From Burkholderia sp. (GTDB lineage: Bacteria > Pseudomonadota > Gammaproteobacteria > Burkholderiales > Burkholderiaceae), in assembly GCA_028292565.1 (NCBI GenBank), contig JAQGMD010000001.1:1-20442 (forward strand): a stretch of DNA of 20,442 bases, read 5' to 3'. How positions within the stretch are numbered: the stretch's first letter is position 1; each line of letters begins with the position of its first letter. Made by a program: the position numbers and the translations under genes. Positions 7,875 through 15,571 of the stretch are shown one piece after another. A model generated the notes under the pieces. It was not told the origin of the DNA and did no database searches. It saw nothing but the letters and a program-made list of their open reading frames with translations.

Positions 7875-9173
7875 TTGCGTTATCTGCAGTGGTTTCTCGT
7901 CGCGGTTTGCACACTCTTCCCCATCGTCCTGTTCGTCGTGCCGCGTGGCGGGAACACCAGCTTCTATCTGTTGCTGGTCATCAGTCTGTCCGGCATTGCC
8001 GTGGGATTAAAACCAATGGCGGGAGGATTCGTCGAAACACTCAGGAAATACTGGCCGCTCAACCTCGCCATGGCCGGCCTCGCCTGCGCGATATTCGCCA
8101 ACCATCTGGCGCTCGGCCACTTCGTGTCGAAGACTTACGACATGCCGTTCCGGCTCGCGTGTTTTGCATTGCTGTTCTGGATCATGTTGCTCATGCCGGC
8201 CAAAGGGATGAAGCACCTTCAATGGGGATGGATAGTCGGTGCAATTATCTGCGCGGTCGTCCTTTACGTGCAGACGGCGGGCGGGGTCGAGCGACCCATG
8301 CGTTTGTTTACCATCCCCACCATACCGTTCGGGAACATCGGTCTCTTGATGGGTGCATTTGCGCTGCTGTCGATCGGGTGGAATGAACGGGAGGAGATCA
8401 CAACCATCGTGTCAAAACTTGCCGCCGGCGCCATGGCCGTTTACGGATCGTACCTGTCGCAAACCCGTGGTGCGTGGCTCGCGCTGCCGCTCTTTCTCGC
8501 AATCGCTATTGCGCTATCGCGAAGATTCCGGCTGCGACACAAATTTGCATTCTTCGCCGCGGCGATCGCGCTGCTATGCAGTTCCTACCTGCTAAGCAGC
8601 GCGATCCAGAAGCGCATAGGCGAGGGGACAACCGACATCAGCGAATATCTTTACAAAAACAATCCGAATACCTCGCTCGGCATCCGCTTCCAGTTGTGGC
8701 GCGGCTCCTGGCTGTTGATCAAGGAAAATCCTGTCTTTGGAATCGGCCTTGAGCACTACCCGCAAGCTGTGCAGCAACTGGTCGCCCGCCATGAACTCAC
8801 GCCGGACGCGGCGTCGCATCCTCATTCCCACAACGAGCTGTTGTTTCATCTGACGACCCTGGGTTTGCCCGGGCTGTTGGCCATTCTTGCCCTTTATTTT
8901 GTCCCCGCCAGTTACTTCTTCAGGGAGAGAAATCATCCTGACCGTGAGACGCGAACGGTGGCCGGCATGGGCCTGGCTCTGACGCTCGGCTATTTCGTTT
9001 TCGGACTGACTGATGTGATGTTTTACTGGACGGTGAGTCACACATTCTATGCGGTCGCCCTCGCCGTGCTGTTCGCGCATCTCGTAAAAAGGAAGTCGCT
9101 TCTGAAGCGCGAGGTCGCTGAGCCAGATCAACGGCTGGCGTCGCCGATGTCCACCGCTACACCTCTAAAATAG
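7875..9173 (+). CDS. Wzy_C/WaaL-type O-antigen ligase or polymerase (copy 2)
   Basis: This is a 432-residue polytopic inner-membrane protein and a second member of the same superfamily as the gene at 3695. It carries the paired signatures SQTRGAW (R198), GIRFQLWRGSWLLIKENP and GIGLEHYP, and a histidine-rich SHPHSHNELLFH (315-323). The histidine before Asn (H319) is in the position expected for the functional one. It keeps the GIR-Q--R signature of copy 1 but is otherwise clearly diverged, so it is a paralogue rather than a recent duplicate. The start is TTG at 7875, with GGAGG at 7864-7868 spaced six bases; this decides the start. Having two such proteins suggests a split of ligase and polymerase roles, or two acceptors. 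Roles cannot be assigned here. Confidence 0.85.
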   Translation: MRYLQWFLVAVCTLFPIVLFVVPRGGNTSFYLLLVISLSGIAVGLKPMAGGFVETLRKYWPLNLAMAGLACAIFANHLALGHFVSKTYDMPFRLACFALLFWIMLLMPAKGMKHLQWGWIVGAIICAVVLYVQTAGGVERPMRLFTIPTIPFGNIGLLMGAFALLSIGWNEREEITTIVSKLAAGAMAVYGSYLSQTRGAWLALPLFLAIAIALSRRFRLRHKFAFFAAAIALLCSSYLLSSAIQKRIGEGTTDISEYLYKNNPNTSLGIRFQLWRGSWLLIKENPVFGIGLEHYPQAVQQLVARHELTPDAASHPHSHNELLFHLTTLGLPGLLAILALYFVPASYFFRERNHPDRETRTVAGMGLALTLGYFVFGLTDVMFYWTVSHTFYAVALAVLFAHLVKRKSLLKREVAEPDQRLASPMSTATPLK

Positions 9174-9299
9174 AGAGCGCTTTTCCGCACGTCGAGCGCG
9201 TGCCCGTCCTTATCCTTCTTCGTCAACCTGCTGTTTCTCGCAGTTGTGATCGCCGCATCGCAGGTTTCTAATCGCGTCTTCCCCCATGCGGAAAATGAC

Positions 9300-10400
9300 A
9301 TGGCAAGCCAATTAGTGCCGGGCGATGTGCTGCAGAAGTCCGACAAGATCCTGTTCATCACGCATCTTGCCCTTGGCGATTACACGTACCTGCAAAACTG
9401 TTTCCACGCGTTTGCACGGGCCTACCCGCATATGCGTGTACATCTATGGGTGGACGAAGTTTTGCGCACCACCGACGCTTCAAAATGGGAGTATCTGAAG
9501 AAGCAGGCGCTGTTTGACTGGCTCGCCGCCAGTCCGTTCATCAACAAGGTTTACAACCGCACGTATTGCCCGCAGGTTTTCCAGGAATCGATCATCGAAG
9601 CGCAGCAGGAGGACTACCCTTTGGTGGTATCGCTCGCAACCTTGCGCCCGTATCAGTATGCACGCCTTGCGCGGAAGATAAGTCCGCACGGTTACGTTAC
9701 CGGCATCAAGGGAGCAACCGGCTTCCTGTCGATGCATCACCATCTTGCATATCGTCGGCTCGATGCTGTGCTGCCGGCTTACAAGGTTTCGAAAGACCAT
9801 CCGCAGCACATCAGCGACGTGCATGCCGATTGGTTCCGGCAGTTGTTCGGCATAGAGATTGCACCGGAGGCGCGCTTCCCGTTTGTACACATTCCCGAGC
9901 AGTGGTCTGAGCGTGCCAGAAAGACGCTGGCTGAATGGGACTTCAGTCATCGTAGCGGCAAGCTGGTCTTCATCAACCCTTATGCGAAGACGAAAAAAAG
10001 ATGCTGGCCGCTGGACCGGGTCGCTGAACTGATCATAGCGATGTCGGCCAGCGAGCGGTGGCGTGATGCCTGTTTCATTATAAATGCAGTGCCGCAGCAG
10101 ATGGAAACCGCAAAGAAGATACTCGAGGGCTATCGGCTGAAAAGGACCCACCTGTTCAGCGCGCAGGAAAACTTCTTCGAGTTGCCGGCGACCCTGAGCC
10201 AGTGCGACCTGGTCATATCCGTCGAAACGGCTGTAATGCATCTTGCCAATGCAGTGCATGTGCCTGTGATCGCGCTGATGCGGCAGAAGAACCCGGAATG
10301 GGTGCCGATCGACAGTGCCAACAGCACCGTAATCAAGACTGCGCAACGCAGGGATTGGGTAAAGGAAATCACCGTCGATAAGGTGATGGGAGTACTGTGA
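9300..10400 (+). CDS. GT9-like (heptosyltransferase-type) glycosyltransferase
   Basis: This cytoplasmic GT-B fold transferase resembles ADP-heptose:LPS heptosyltransferases (GT9) and probably acts in LPS core assembly. N-terminal KILFITHLALGDYTYLQNCF corresponds to the GD loop of GT9. The donor half has FINPYAKTKKRCWPL and the motif SVETAVMHLANAVHVPV, with E309 and H314. In classical heptosyltransferases the acidic residue is usually Asp followed by Ser/Thr-Gly; here it is Glu-Thr-Ala, so donor use may differ. I chose ATG 9300 (366 residues) over GTG 9246. The homologous domain in the 698-residue gene begins at the equivalent methionine, and GGA lies about eight bases before 9300, whereas 9246 has no ribosome site. 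The next gene starts one base after its stop. Confidence 0.85.
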   Translation: MASQLVPGDVLQKSDKILFITHLALGDYTYLQNCFHAFARAYPHMRVHLWVDEVLRTTDASKWEYLKKQALFDWLAASPFINKVYNRTYCPQVFQESIIEAQQEDYPLVVSLATLRPYQYARLARKISPHGYVTGIKGATGFLSMHHHLAYRRLDAVLPAYKVSKDHPQHISDVHADWFRQLFGIEIAPEARFPFVHIPEQWSERARKTLAEWDFSHRSGKLVFINPYAKTKKRCWPLDRVAELIIAMSASERWRDACFIINAVPQQMETAKKILEGYRLKRTHLFSAQENFFELPATLSQCDLVISVETAVMHLANAVHVPVIALMRQKNPEWVPIDSANSTVIKTAQRRDWVKEITVDKVMGVL

Positions 10401-10401
10401 G

Positions 10402-11364
10402 TTGACTGCAAGTTTCCACATCGCGTTTGGCGTCGACAGCCACTATTTCCGCGGGATGGGCGTGACGATCGCGTCGATCATTGCAAACAATCCGGGGACG
10501 CATTTTGTTTTCCATGTGTTTGCATTCGCCGTATCCGACGACAACCGCGACAGGTTGCGCCAGATCCAGGCGAGGCACTGCGTAACTGTCGAGATTCACA
10601 TCGTGGATCGGGCGGTGTTTGGCGAGTATGCGAATTTTCCCGATTTCGCGCAGTATTCGGCCGCCATCTTCACACGTCTGCTCATACCCGGCGCGTTGCG
10701 CGGAGTCGCCGACAAGGTGTTGTACCTCGACTCGGACATCCTGTGCCTCGGTAACATGGAGGAACTTTTTTCCATGGATATTGAGGACAGCGTCGTGGCG
10801 CTGGTGCATGACAACGGCGCGGAAACGGTCCGGACGCAATGCGGAAAGTTGCACTTGCGCCATCAGCGGTACTTCAACTCCGGCGTGCTGTATATCCACA
10901 TCGAAAACTGGATAGCCTATGACATCACCGGCAAGACCATGCGCACCATACTCGAACGCGGCCGCGACTTCATGTTCCCGGATCAGGACGCGTTAAACAT
11001 CGTGCTGGATGGGCAGGCAATCTTCATCGATGGAAAATGGAATCTGCAATACAACCTGGACAATCGCGTGAAGGAGGGTGACTTGCGCATGGGTGATCTC
11101 GGCGAGCCGGTCTTTATCCATTTCACCGGCCGCGTGAAGCCCTGGCACGACTGGAGCATGCACGAAGCGCGGGCATTGTTCCTGAAGTACCAGTCGCTTT
11201 CTCCATGGGCGGGTATGCCGCTGGATCCGCCCCGCAATTACAAGGAAATGAGGATGGCTGCGCGCTATCTGCTCAAACAGGGGCAGGTTGCCGATGCGGC
11301 GCTATGGTATGCGCGGTACATCGTGACCAAGTTCTCCACCCCGCCGGCTGAAAAAGCGGTGTGA
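10402..11364 (+). CDS. GT8 LPS glycosyltransferase (WaaJ/RfaJ-like)
   Basis: This 320-residue cytoplasmic retaining glycosyltransferase of family GT8 is related to the LPS outer-core glucosyl/galactosyltransferases WaaI/WaaJ/WaaO. The order of motifs is FHIAFGVDSHYF at the N-terminus, the metal-binding YLDSDIL (D110, D112), RYFNSGVLYI, FPDQDALN, and HFTGRVKPWHDW. It ends with the Glyco_transf_8C-type region around NYKEMRMAARYLL. The sugar added cannot be read from sequence. The start is TTG at 10402, one base after the upstream TGA, with GGGAG at 10388-10392; this fixes the family N-terminus. Its TGA overlaps the GTG of the next gene by four bases, so translation is coupled. It is paralogous to residues ~10-320 of the next gene. 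Confidence 0.9.
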   Translation: MTASFHIAFGVDSHYFRGMGVTIASIIANNPGTHFVFHVFAFAVSDDNRDRLRQIQARHCVTVEIHIVDRAVFGEYANFPDFAQYSAAIFTRLLIPGALRGVADKVLYLDSDILCLGNMEELFSMDIEDSVVALVHDNGAETVRTQCGKLHLRHQRYFNSGVLYIHIENWIAYDITGKTMRTILERGRDFMFPDQDALNIVLDGQAIFIDGKWNLQYNLDNRVKEGDLRMGDLGEPVFIHFTGRVKPWHDWSMHEARALFLKYQSLSPWAGMPLDPPRNYKEMRMAARYLLKQGQVADAALWYARYIVTKFSTPPAEKAV

Positions 11365-13457
11365 GGAGCATGCATCGGTCCGGGCAGCAGCCCTTTCATG
11401 TTGCGTTCTGCGTCGACGACAATTACTTCCGCAGTATGGGGGCGACGATCTCCTCTCTTATCGAACACAATCGCCATGTGCGTTTTGTTTTTCACGTCTT
11501 CGTGTTTTCCATTGCTGATGACCATCGACGCAGGCTGCGCGAAATGGAATTCAGGTTCGGCGCCAGCGCGCAGATCCATATCATCGATCCCGCGGTGTTC
11601 CAGCAGTTTTCTCATTTCATCCGGTCTTCCTATTATTCGGCCTCCATATTCGCCCGGTTGTTGATCCCGCCGATCCTGCAGGGCGTGGCCACGAAAGTGC
11701 TTTATCTGGATGCGGATATTCTTTGCGTGGGCGACATAGCGGAGCTGGTTCAGATGGACGTCAGTGGAACGATTGCCGCAGTTGTTTCCGATGCCGTGGC
11801 AACATCGGCACGAAGGCGCGTCGAGCTTGGTCTCTGCCGGCCGCGGTATTTCAACTCCGGCGTGATGCTCATGAATATCGATTTGTGGATGACGAACAGG
11901 ATCACTGAAACCACGATAGACACGATTATGAAGCGCGGGAAAAACTTCCGCTTTCCAGACCAGGATGCGTTGAATGTCGTTCTCGACGGTCGCGCAAAAT
12001 TCATAGCCGGGAAGTGGAACTATCTCTATGGCCTGGTTGGCGACCTGGAGCGGGGAAGAACGACTATGCGACCCGTCGACGATGCGGTCTTTATTCACTT
12101 TGCGGGTGCAGTCAAGCCATGGAATGACTGGTGTTTGCACGAATCACGGGACCTGTTTTACAAATACCACGCGAGCTCATGCTGGGCCGATATGCCGCTC
12201 GATCAGGCGCCGCAGAACTACAAGGAAATGCGCATGCATTCCCGTTTCCTGTTGAGGCGGGGGCGGGTGCTCGACAGCCTCGGCTGGTACGTCAGTTACC
12301 TGAAGGCCAGGCCGCGCTCCTTTCTCTTCGCACTATTTCATCCGGAATTACTCATGTCGACGCCGTTGATTCCTCGCGATTTACTTGAGAAATCGGGAAA
12401 AATCCTGTTCGTCGCGCATCTTGCCTTGGGTGACTATACCTATTTGCAAGGCTGTTTCCGCGCTTTCTCGCAAGCCTGGCCCCACATCAAGATCCATCTG
12501 TGGGTGGACGAGCGTAGGCGCACCAGCAGGGCTTCCGAATGGGAGCACCTCAAAAAGTATGCGCTGTATGACTGGCTTGCCGAATGCCGGTACATCGAGA
12601 AGGTGTATGACCGGACTTACAGCCCTGCCACGTTCGCGCAATCGCTGCACGAGGCACAGCATCAGGATTATCCGATCGTCGTGTCACTGGCGGTGCTTGA
12701 ACGGCATAAGTACGCGACCCTTGCGCGAAGCATCAGTCCGCATGGATTTGTCGTGGGCCAGAAAAAGCGGGTCCGGTTTTACGACATTCCCAAGCATCTC
12801 ATCTACCGGAAACTGGACGCTCACATTCCCGCATACACCGCGGCGTCGCATCCGGGTCAGCATATCAGCGATATCTACGCCGGCTGGTTCTCCCGGTTGT
12901 TCGGGGTCGAGGTTCCACAGGCTTTGCGGTTTCCCGTTCTTGATATACCCGAAAAGTGGATACGGTACGCCAGACAGCAAGTCGGGGCGTGGGGACTTGC
13001 ACGTGGGGAGAAGATCGTCTTCCTGAATTCTTTTTCCAAGTCACGCGAGCGAAACTGGCCGTTCGAACGATTGATCGAGTTGATTCGGGCGATACGCCGG
13101 CAAGAAAAGTGGCGGGACAGCGGCTTTATCATCAACGTCGTTCCGGAAGAACTGGAATCGGTGAGAAAATTGTTTGCGCATCGCCTGCCTGAGCACACCT
13201 ATTTGTTCAGCGCCGATGAAAACTTTTTTCAGTTACCGGCCATGCTCAGTCTCTGCGACCTGATTGTTTCGGTCGAAACCGCGGTAATGCACCTGGCTAA
13301 TGCGGTGCACGTTCCGGTGATTGCGCTGATGAGGAAGAAGAATCCGGAGTGGGCGCCGATTGATACGAAGAACAGCACGGTTATTACGGTGGCAGGGAAG
13401 GATGATTGGGTGGACAGGATCACGGTGGAGCAGGTGATCGCAGAGCTTCCTGAATAG
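11361..13457 (+). CDS. Bifunctional GT8 + GT9-like fusion glycosyltransferase
   Basis: This 698-residue protein joins two complete transferase domains. Residues ~10-315 are GT8: FHVAFCVDDNYF, YLDADIL (D117, D119), RYFNSGVMLM, FPDQDALN, HFAGAVKPWNDW, and a Glyco_transf_8C-type end. Residues 332-698 are GT9-like: KILFVAHLALGDYTYLQGCF and SVETAVMHLANAVHVPV with E639 and H644. Each domain is a clear paralogue of the separate genes just upstream; about half the residues of the GT9 parts agree by eye. The junction is a ~15-residue linker (RPRSFLFALFHPEL). The GTG start at 11361 overlaps the upstream stop (GTGA); ATG 11370 is an alternative but has its GAGG too close. The frame is continuous with no stop at the junction. 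It probably adds two successive sugars to the LPS core (inference). Confidence 0.88.
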   Translation: MRSMHRSGQQPFHVAFCVDDNYFRSMGATISSLIEHNRHVRFVFHVFVFSIADDHRRRLREMEFRFGASAQIHIIDPAVFQQFSHFIRSSYYSASIFARLLIPPILQGVATKVLYLDADILCVGDIAELVQMDVSGTIAAVVSDAVATSARRRVELGLCRPRYFNSGVMLMNIDLWMTNRITETTIDTIMKRGKNFRFPDQDALNVVLDGRAKFIAGKWNYLYGLVGDLERGRTTMRPVDDAVFIHFAGAVKPWNDWCLHESRDLFYKYHASSCWADMPLDQAPQNYKEMRMHSRFLLRRGRVLDSLGWYVSYLKARPRSFLFALFHPELLMSTPLIPRDLLEKSGKILFVAHLALGDYTYLQGCFRAFSQAWPHIKIHLWVDERRRTSRASEWEHLKKYALYDWLAECRYIEKVYDRTYSPATFAQSLHEAQHQDYPIVVSLAVLERHKYATLARSISPHGFVVGQKKRVRFYDIPKHLIYRKLDAHIPAYTAASHPGQHISDIYAGWFSRLFGVEVPQALRFPVLDIPEKWIRYARQQVGAWGLARGEKIVFLNSFSKSRERNWPFERLIELIRAIRRQEKWRDSGFIINVVPEELESVRKLFAHRLPEHTYLFSADENFFQLPAMLSLCDLIVSVETAVMHLANAVHVPVIALMRKKNPEWAPIDTKNSTVITVAGKDDWVDRITVEQVIAELPE

Positions 13458-13474
13458 CTTCCGGGAGCCGCTCA

Positions 13475-13540
13475 TCACGAATCCGCGCCGCTGACGAATC
13501 GGAAGGCGCCCCAAAGCTCGTCCTTGCTGACTGTGACCAT
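13475..13540 (-). pseudogene. Small ORF with strong ribosome site, likely remnant of a lost gene's start
   Basis: On the minus strand ATG 13540-13538 is preceded by AGGAGACACATC, an excellent ribosome site at good spacing. The frame gives 21 residues, beginning MVTVSKDELWGAFRFVSG, and ends at TGA 13477-13475. From memory this start resembles small UPF0158-type proteins (DELW-AFEFVSS), normally over 100 residues, so it may be the head of a deleted gene. It could instead be a genuine micro-ORF. It lies 33 bases downstream of modC on the same strand, in the gap facing the fusion gene. Confidence 0.4.
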
Positions 13541-13572
13541 GATGTGTCTCCTGTTCTGTCAGTGACGGGGTT

Positions 13573-14484
13573 TCACATCCCGGTCGCGCAGTTGGAACGG
13601 GCGTCAGCCGCGGTATCGTCCCTGAAAATCGCGGAACCGAATGCCTTCGCCGACAAAGAAATGTTGTCGCCCAGCCGCAGGTCCGCTACCTCTTCTTCCG
13701 AGGCTATCACTTCAACAATATCCTGGCCGACCAGCAGGGAGACGATATGCACCACTTCTTCATGCCTGATAGCCAGTACCTGGGCGCGCAAGTTGAGCTT
13801 GCCGGCGAGCCGGCGCTGCAGGAAAACTTCGGCAGGAGTGCCGGACTGCACTATGCGTCCATCCTCCAGGCGCAACACCCGCTCCGAAAGCTTGAATACT
13901 TCGCCCAGGTCATGACTGACCATGATGGTCGTCACGCCGAAGCGCTGGTGTAGAGTGGCGAGGTCGTCTTGCAGCTGGCTGCGCAGCTGTGCATCCAGGG
14001 CCGAGAGCGGCTCGTCGAGTAGCAGTAACGCCGGCTTGCGCGCAATGGCGCGGGCCAGTGCCACGCGCTGTTTTTGTCCGCCGGACAGCATGCCGGGCAG
14101 GCGTTGATGAAGGGCGGCCAGGCCCGTCAGTTCGAGCAATTCATCAACCAAACGCGTATCGCTTTTGTCGGCGGCATAGGCGACGTTGTCCCGTACGCTG
14201 AGGTTCGGGAAAAGCGCATAGTCCTGGAATACAAATCCGATCGGGCGCTTTTGCGGCGACAATCTGACCCGTGTTTTCGAATCCAACCACGTTGCACCAT
14301 TGACGACTATCCTGCCGCTATCGGCTTCGGCGAGGCCGGCGAGCATACGCAGGATGGTCGTCTTGCCGGCGCCGGAGGGCCCGAACAACGTCACGAAGCT
14401 GCCGGCTTCAAGTGTCGCCTGTATATCCAGATGCAGGGGGCCGCTTGCGCTATGCAACGTCTTGGTCAGGGCGATGTCTATCAC
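13573..14484 (-). CDS. modC: Molybdate ABC transporter ATP-binding protein
   Basis: This is the cytoplasmic ATPase that powers molybdate import with ModA and ModB. The nucleotide-binding domain has Walker A GPSGAGKT (35-42), a Q-loop at FQDYALFP (Q87), signature LSGGQ (133-137), Walker B ending D157-E158, and switch H191. Residues ~230-290 form one Mop/TOBE regulatory domain, which binds oxyanion in this family. At 303 residues it is shorter than E. coli ModC (352). The GTG start at 14484 overlaps the modB stop by four bases (GTGA), consistent with coupling. Assignment to molybdate rather than sulfate rests on the whole cluster (ModA-type binding protein plus Mop domains). Confidence 0.93.
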   Translation of the reverse strand: MIDIALTKTLHSASGPLHLDIQATLEAGSFVTLFGPSGAGKTTILRMLAGLAEADSGRIVVNGATWLDSKTRVRLSPQKRPIGFVFQDYALFPNLSVRDNVAYAADKSDTRLVDELLELTGLAALHQRLPGMLSGGQKQRVALARAIARKPALLLLDEPLSALDAQLRSQLQDDLATLHQRFGVTTIMVSHDLGEVFKLSERVLRLEDGRIVQSGTPAEVFLQRRLAGKLNLRAQVLAIRHEEVVHIVSLLVGQDIVEVIASEEEVADLRLGDNISLSAKAFGSAIFRDDTAADARSNCATGM

Positions 14485-15167
14485 CTCTGTCCCCCAATTC
14501 GCGTCAGCCAGTTTTTGTTGACCAGATAGACGGTCAGCAGGATGACAAACGTGACGGCGAAGAGGACCAATGCATAGAAGTTTGCGGCTGCGTAGTTGAG
14601 GCTTTCCACTTCATCGTAGATGGCGATGGACGCTACCTTGGTCACGCCCGGGATATTCCCGCCGATCATCAGGATGACGCCGAACTCACCGACCGTATGC
14701 GCAAAGCTCAGCACCGTTCCCGACAATAATGCGGGTTTGATGTTAGGCAGCAGCACACGGAACAGGGTCACGATATCCGGCTTGCCCAAGGTGCGGGATG
14801 CTTCAATCAATGATATCGGCAGGTTCTGGAATCCGGCCTGAACAGGCTGCACCATGAACGGCAGGCTGAAGATCACCGAGCCGATCACCAGTCCCTCGAA
14901 GCTGAATACCAGCCGGATATGAAACCATTGCTCAAGCCACTGGCCGAATGCGTTTTGCGGGCTGAAGGCCAGCAGCAAATAGAAGCCAAGCACCGACGGT
15001 GGCAGAACCAGCGGCATGCTCACCAGGGTTTCGACCACCGGTTTGAGCCGTATCCGTGTGTGTGCGATCCAGTAGGCGAGGGGAATGCCGATCACTAACA
15101 GGATGGCGGTCGTGATCGCTGCCAGGCGGAACGTCAGGGCGAGGGGCTGCCAATCAAAGTCCATCAT
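14481..15167 (-). CDS. modB: Molybdate ABC transporter permease
   Basis: This 228-residue inner-membrane permease forms the ModB homodimer channel for molybdate. It has five to six hydrophobic segments, starting with LALTFRLAAITTAILLVIGI. The cytoplasmic EAA loop that docks ModC is visible as EASRTLGKPDIVTLFRVLLP, followed by the conserved glycine after PALLSG. Length matches the family (about 225-230). The ATG at 15167 overlaps the stop of the upstream Mop gene by four bases, and its own stop overlaps modC. A second methionine follows immediately, so the exact start may be one codon later. Confidence 0.94.
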   Translation of the reverse strand: MMDFDWQPLALTFRLAAITTAILLVIGIPLAYWIAHTRIRLKPVVETLVSMPLVLPPSVLGFYLLLAFSPQNAFGQWLEQWFHIRLVFSFEGLVIGSVIFSLPFMVQPVQAGFQNLPISLIEASRTLGKPDIVTLFRVLLPNIKPALLSGTVLSFAHTVGEFGVILMIGGNIPGVTKVASIAIYDEVESLNYAAANFYALVLFAVTFVILLTVYLVNKNWLTRIGGQR

Positions 15168-15571
15168 GCCGCCCCCGGAACCACGGTCATTTCGTTGGAC
15201 TTCACCAGACCCTCGACCGCGTCGCCGATAGCGAGCGCCAACGCATGGGAGGCCCTGGTGGTGATGATCGATTCCACCGTGTGGCCATCCGCATCCAGCG
15301 TTACCTTCGTCAGCAATTGGCCACGTTCAATGGTCGTGACGCGCCCCGGAATGCGATTGCGCATGCTGATGAGGCCGGACAGATTCTTCGCGAGCGCCAC
15401 TTCCGTTTCCTTGAACAGCAAGGTCACAGGCATGCCGTTCGGCCAAGACGCAATCTCCTCACCAGCGCCTATAAGGGTGGCGGTATAGCGACGCTCCGCC
15501 ACGGCGACCTCGATCACCGCAATGCTGCCGACCGCCTCCACCGTCGTGATATGGCCAGGCAAGCGATTCAT
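15164..15571 (-). CDS. Two-repeat Mop/TOBE molybdate-binding protein (ModG-like)
   Basis: This 135-residue protein appears to consist of two tandem Mop (TOBE) units, roughly 2-65 and 66-132. The second is clear: ISMRNRIPGRVTTIERG, then TLDADGHTVESIITTRASHAL and IGDAVEGLVKSNEM. The first is more diverged. Di-Mop proteins such as Azotobacter ModG (about 140 residues) bind several molybdates as cytoplasmic stores or buffers; the same role is inferred here. It has no signal peptide or membrane segment. The gene sits between modA and modB with 4-base ATGA overlaps on both sides, so it is made together with the transporter. Such proteins are more often encoded outside modABC. It could instead act as a regulator of ModBC. 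Confidence 0.8.
   Translation of the reverse strand: MNRLPGHITTVEAVGSIAVIEVAVAERRYTATLIGAGEEIASWPNGMPVTLLFKETEVALAKNLSGLISMRNRIPGRVTTIERGQLLTKVTLDADGHTVESIITTRASHALALAIGDAVEGLVKSNEMTVVPGAA

Noticed and set aside
9163..9175. CTCTA-AAA-TAGAG palindrome at the end of the second Wzy_C gene, also resembling a -10 box
   Set aside because: Only five base pairs, overlaps the stop codon, and has no -35 partner at usable spacing.
9246..9299. GTG start at 9246 for the GT9-like gene
   Set aside because: No ribosome site, and the paralogous domain aligns from the methionine at 9300.
9480..10421. Long minus-strand open frame (313 codons) opposite the GT9-like gene, with a similar one (11265-12140) opposite the GT8/fusion genes
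   Set aside because: Both lie entirely antisense to genes with clear domain motifs. They arise from the codon bias of this fairly GC-rich DNA and show no family motif.
13458..13572. Bidirectional terminator between the fusion gene and modC
   Set aside because: Only short direct repeats (ACGAATC) and a far-spaced CTTCC/GGAAG are present; no compact stem with a T-run on either strand.
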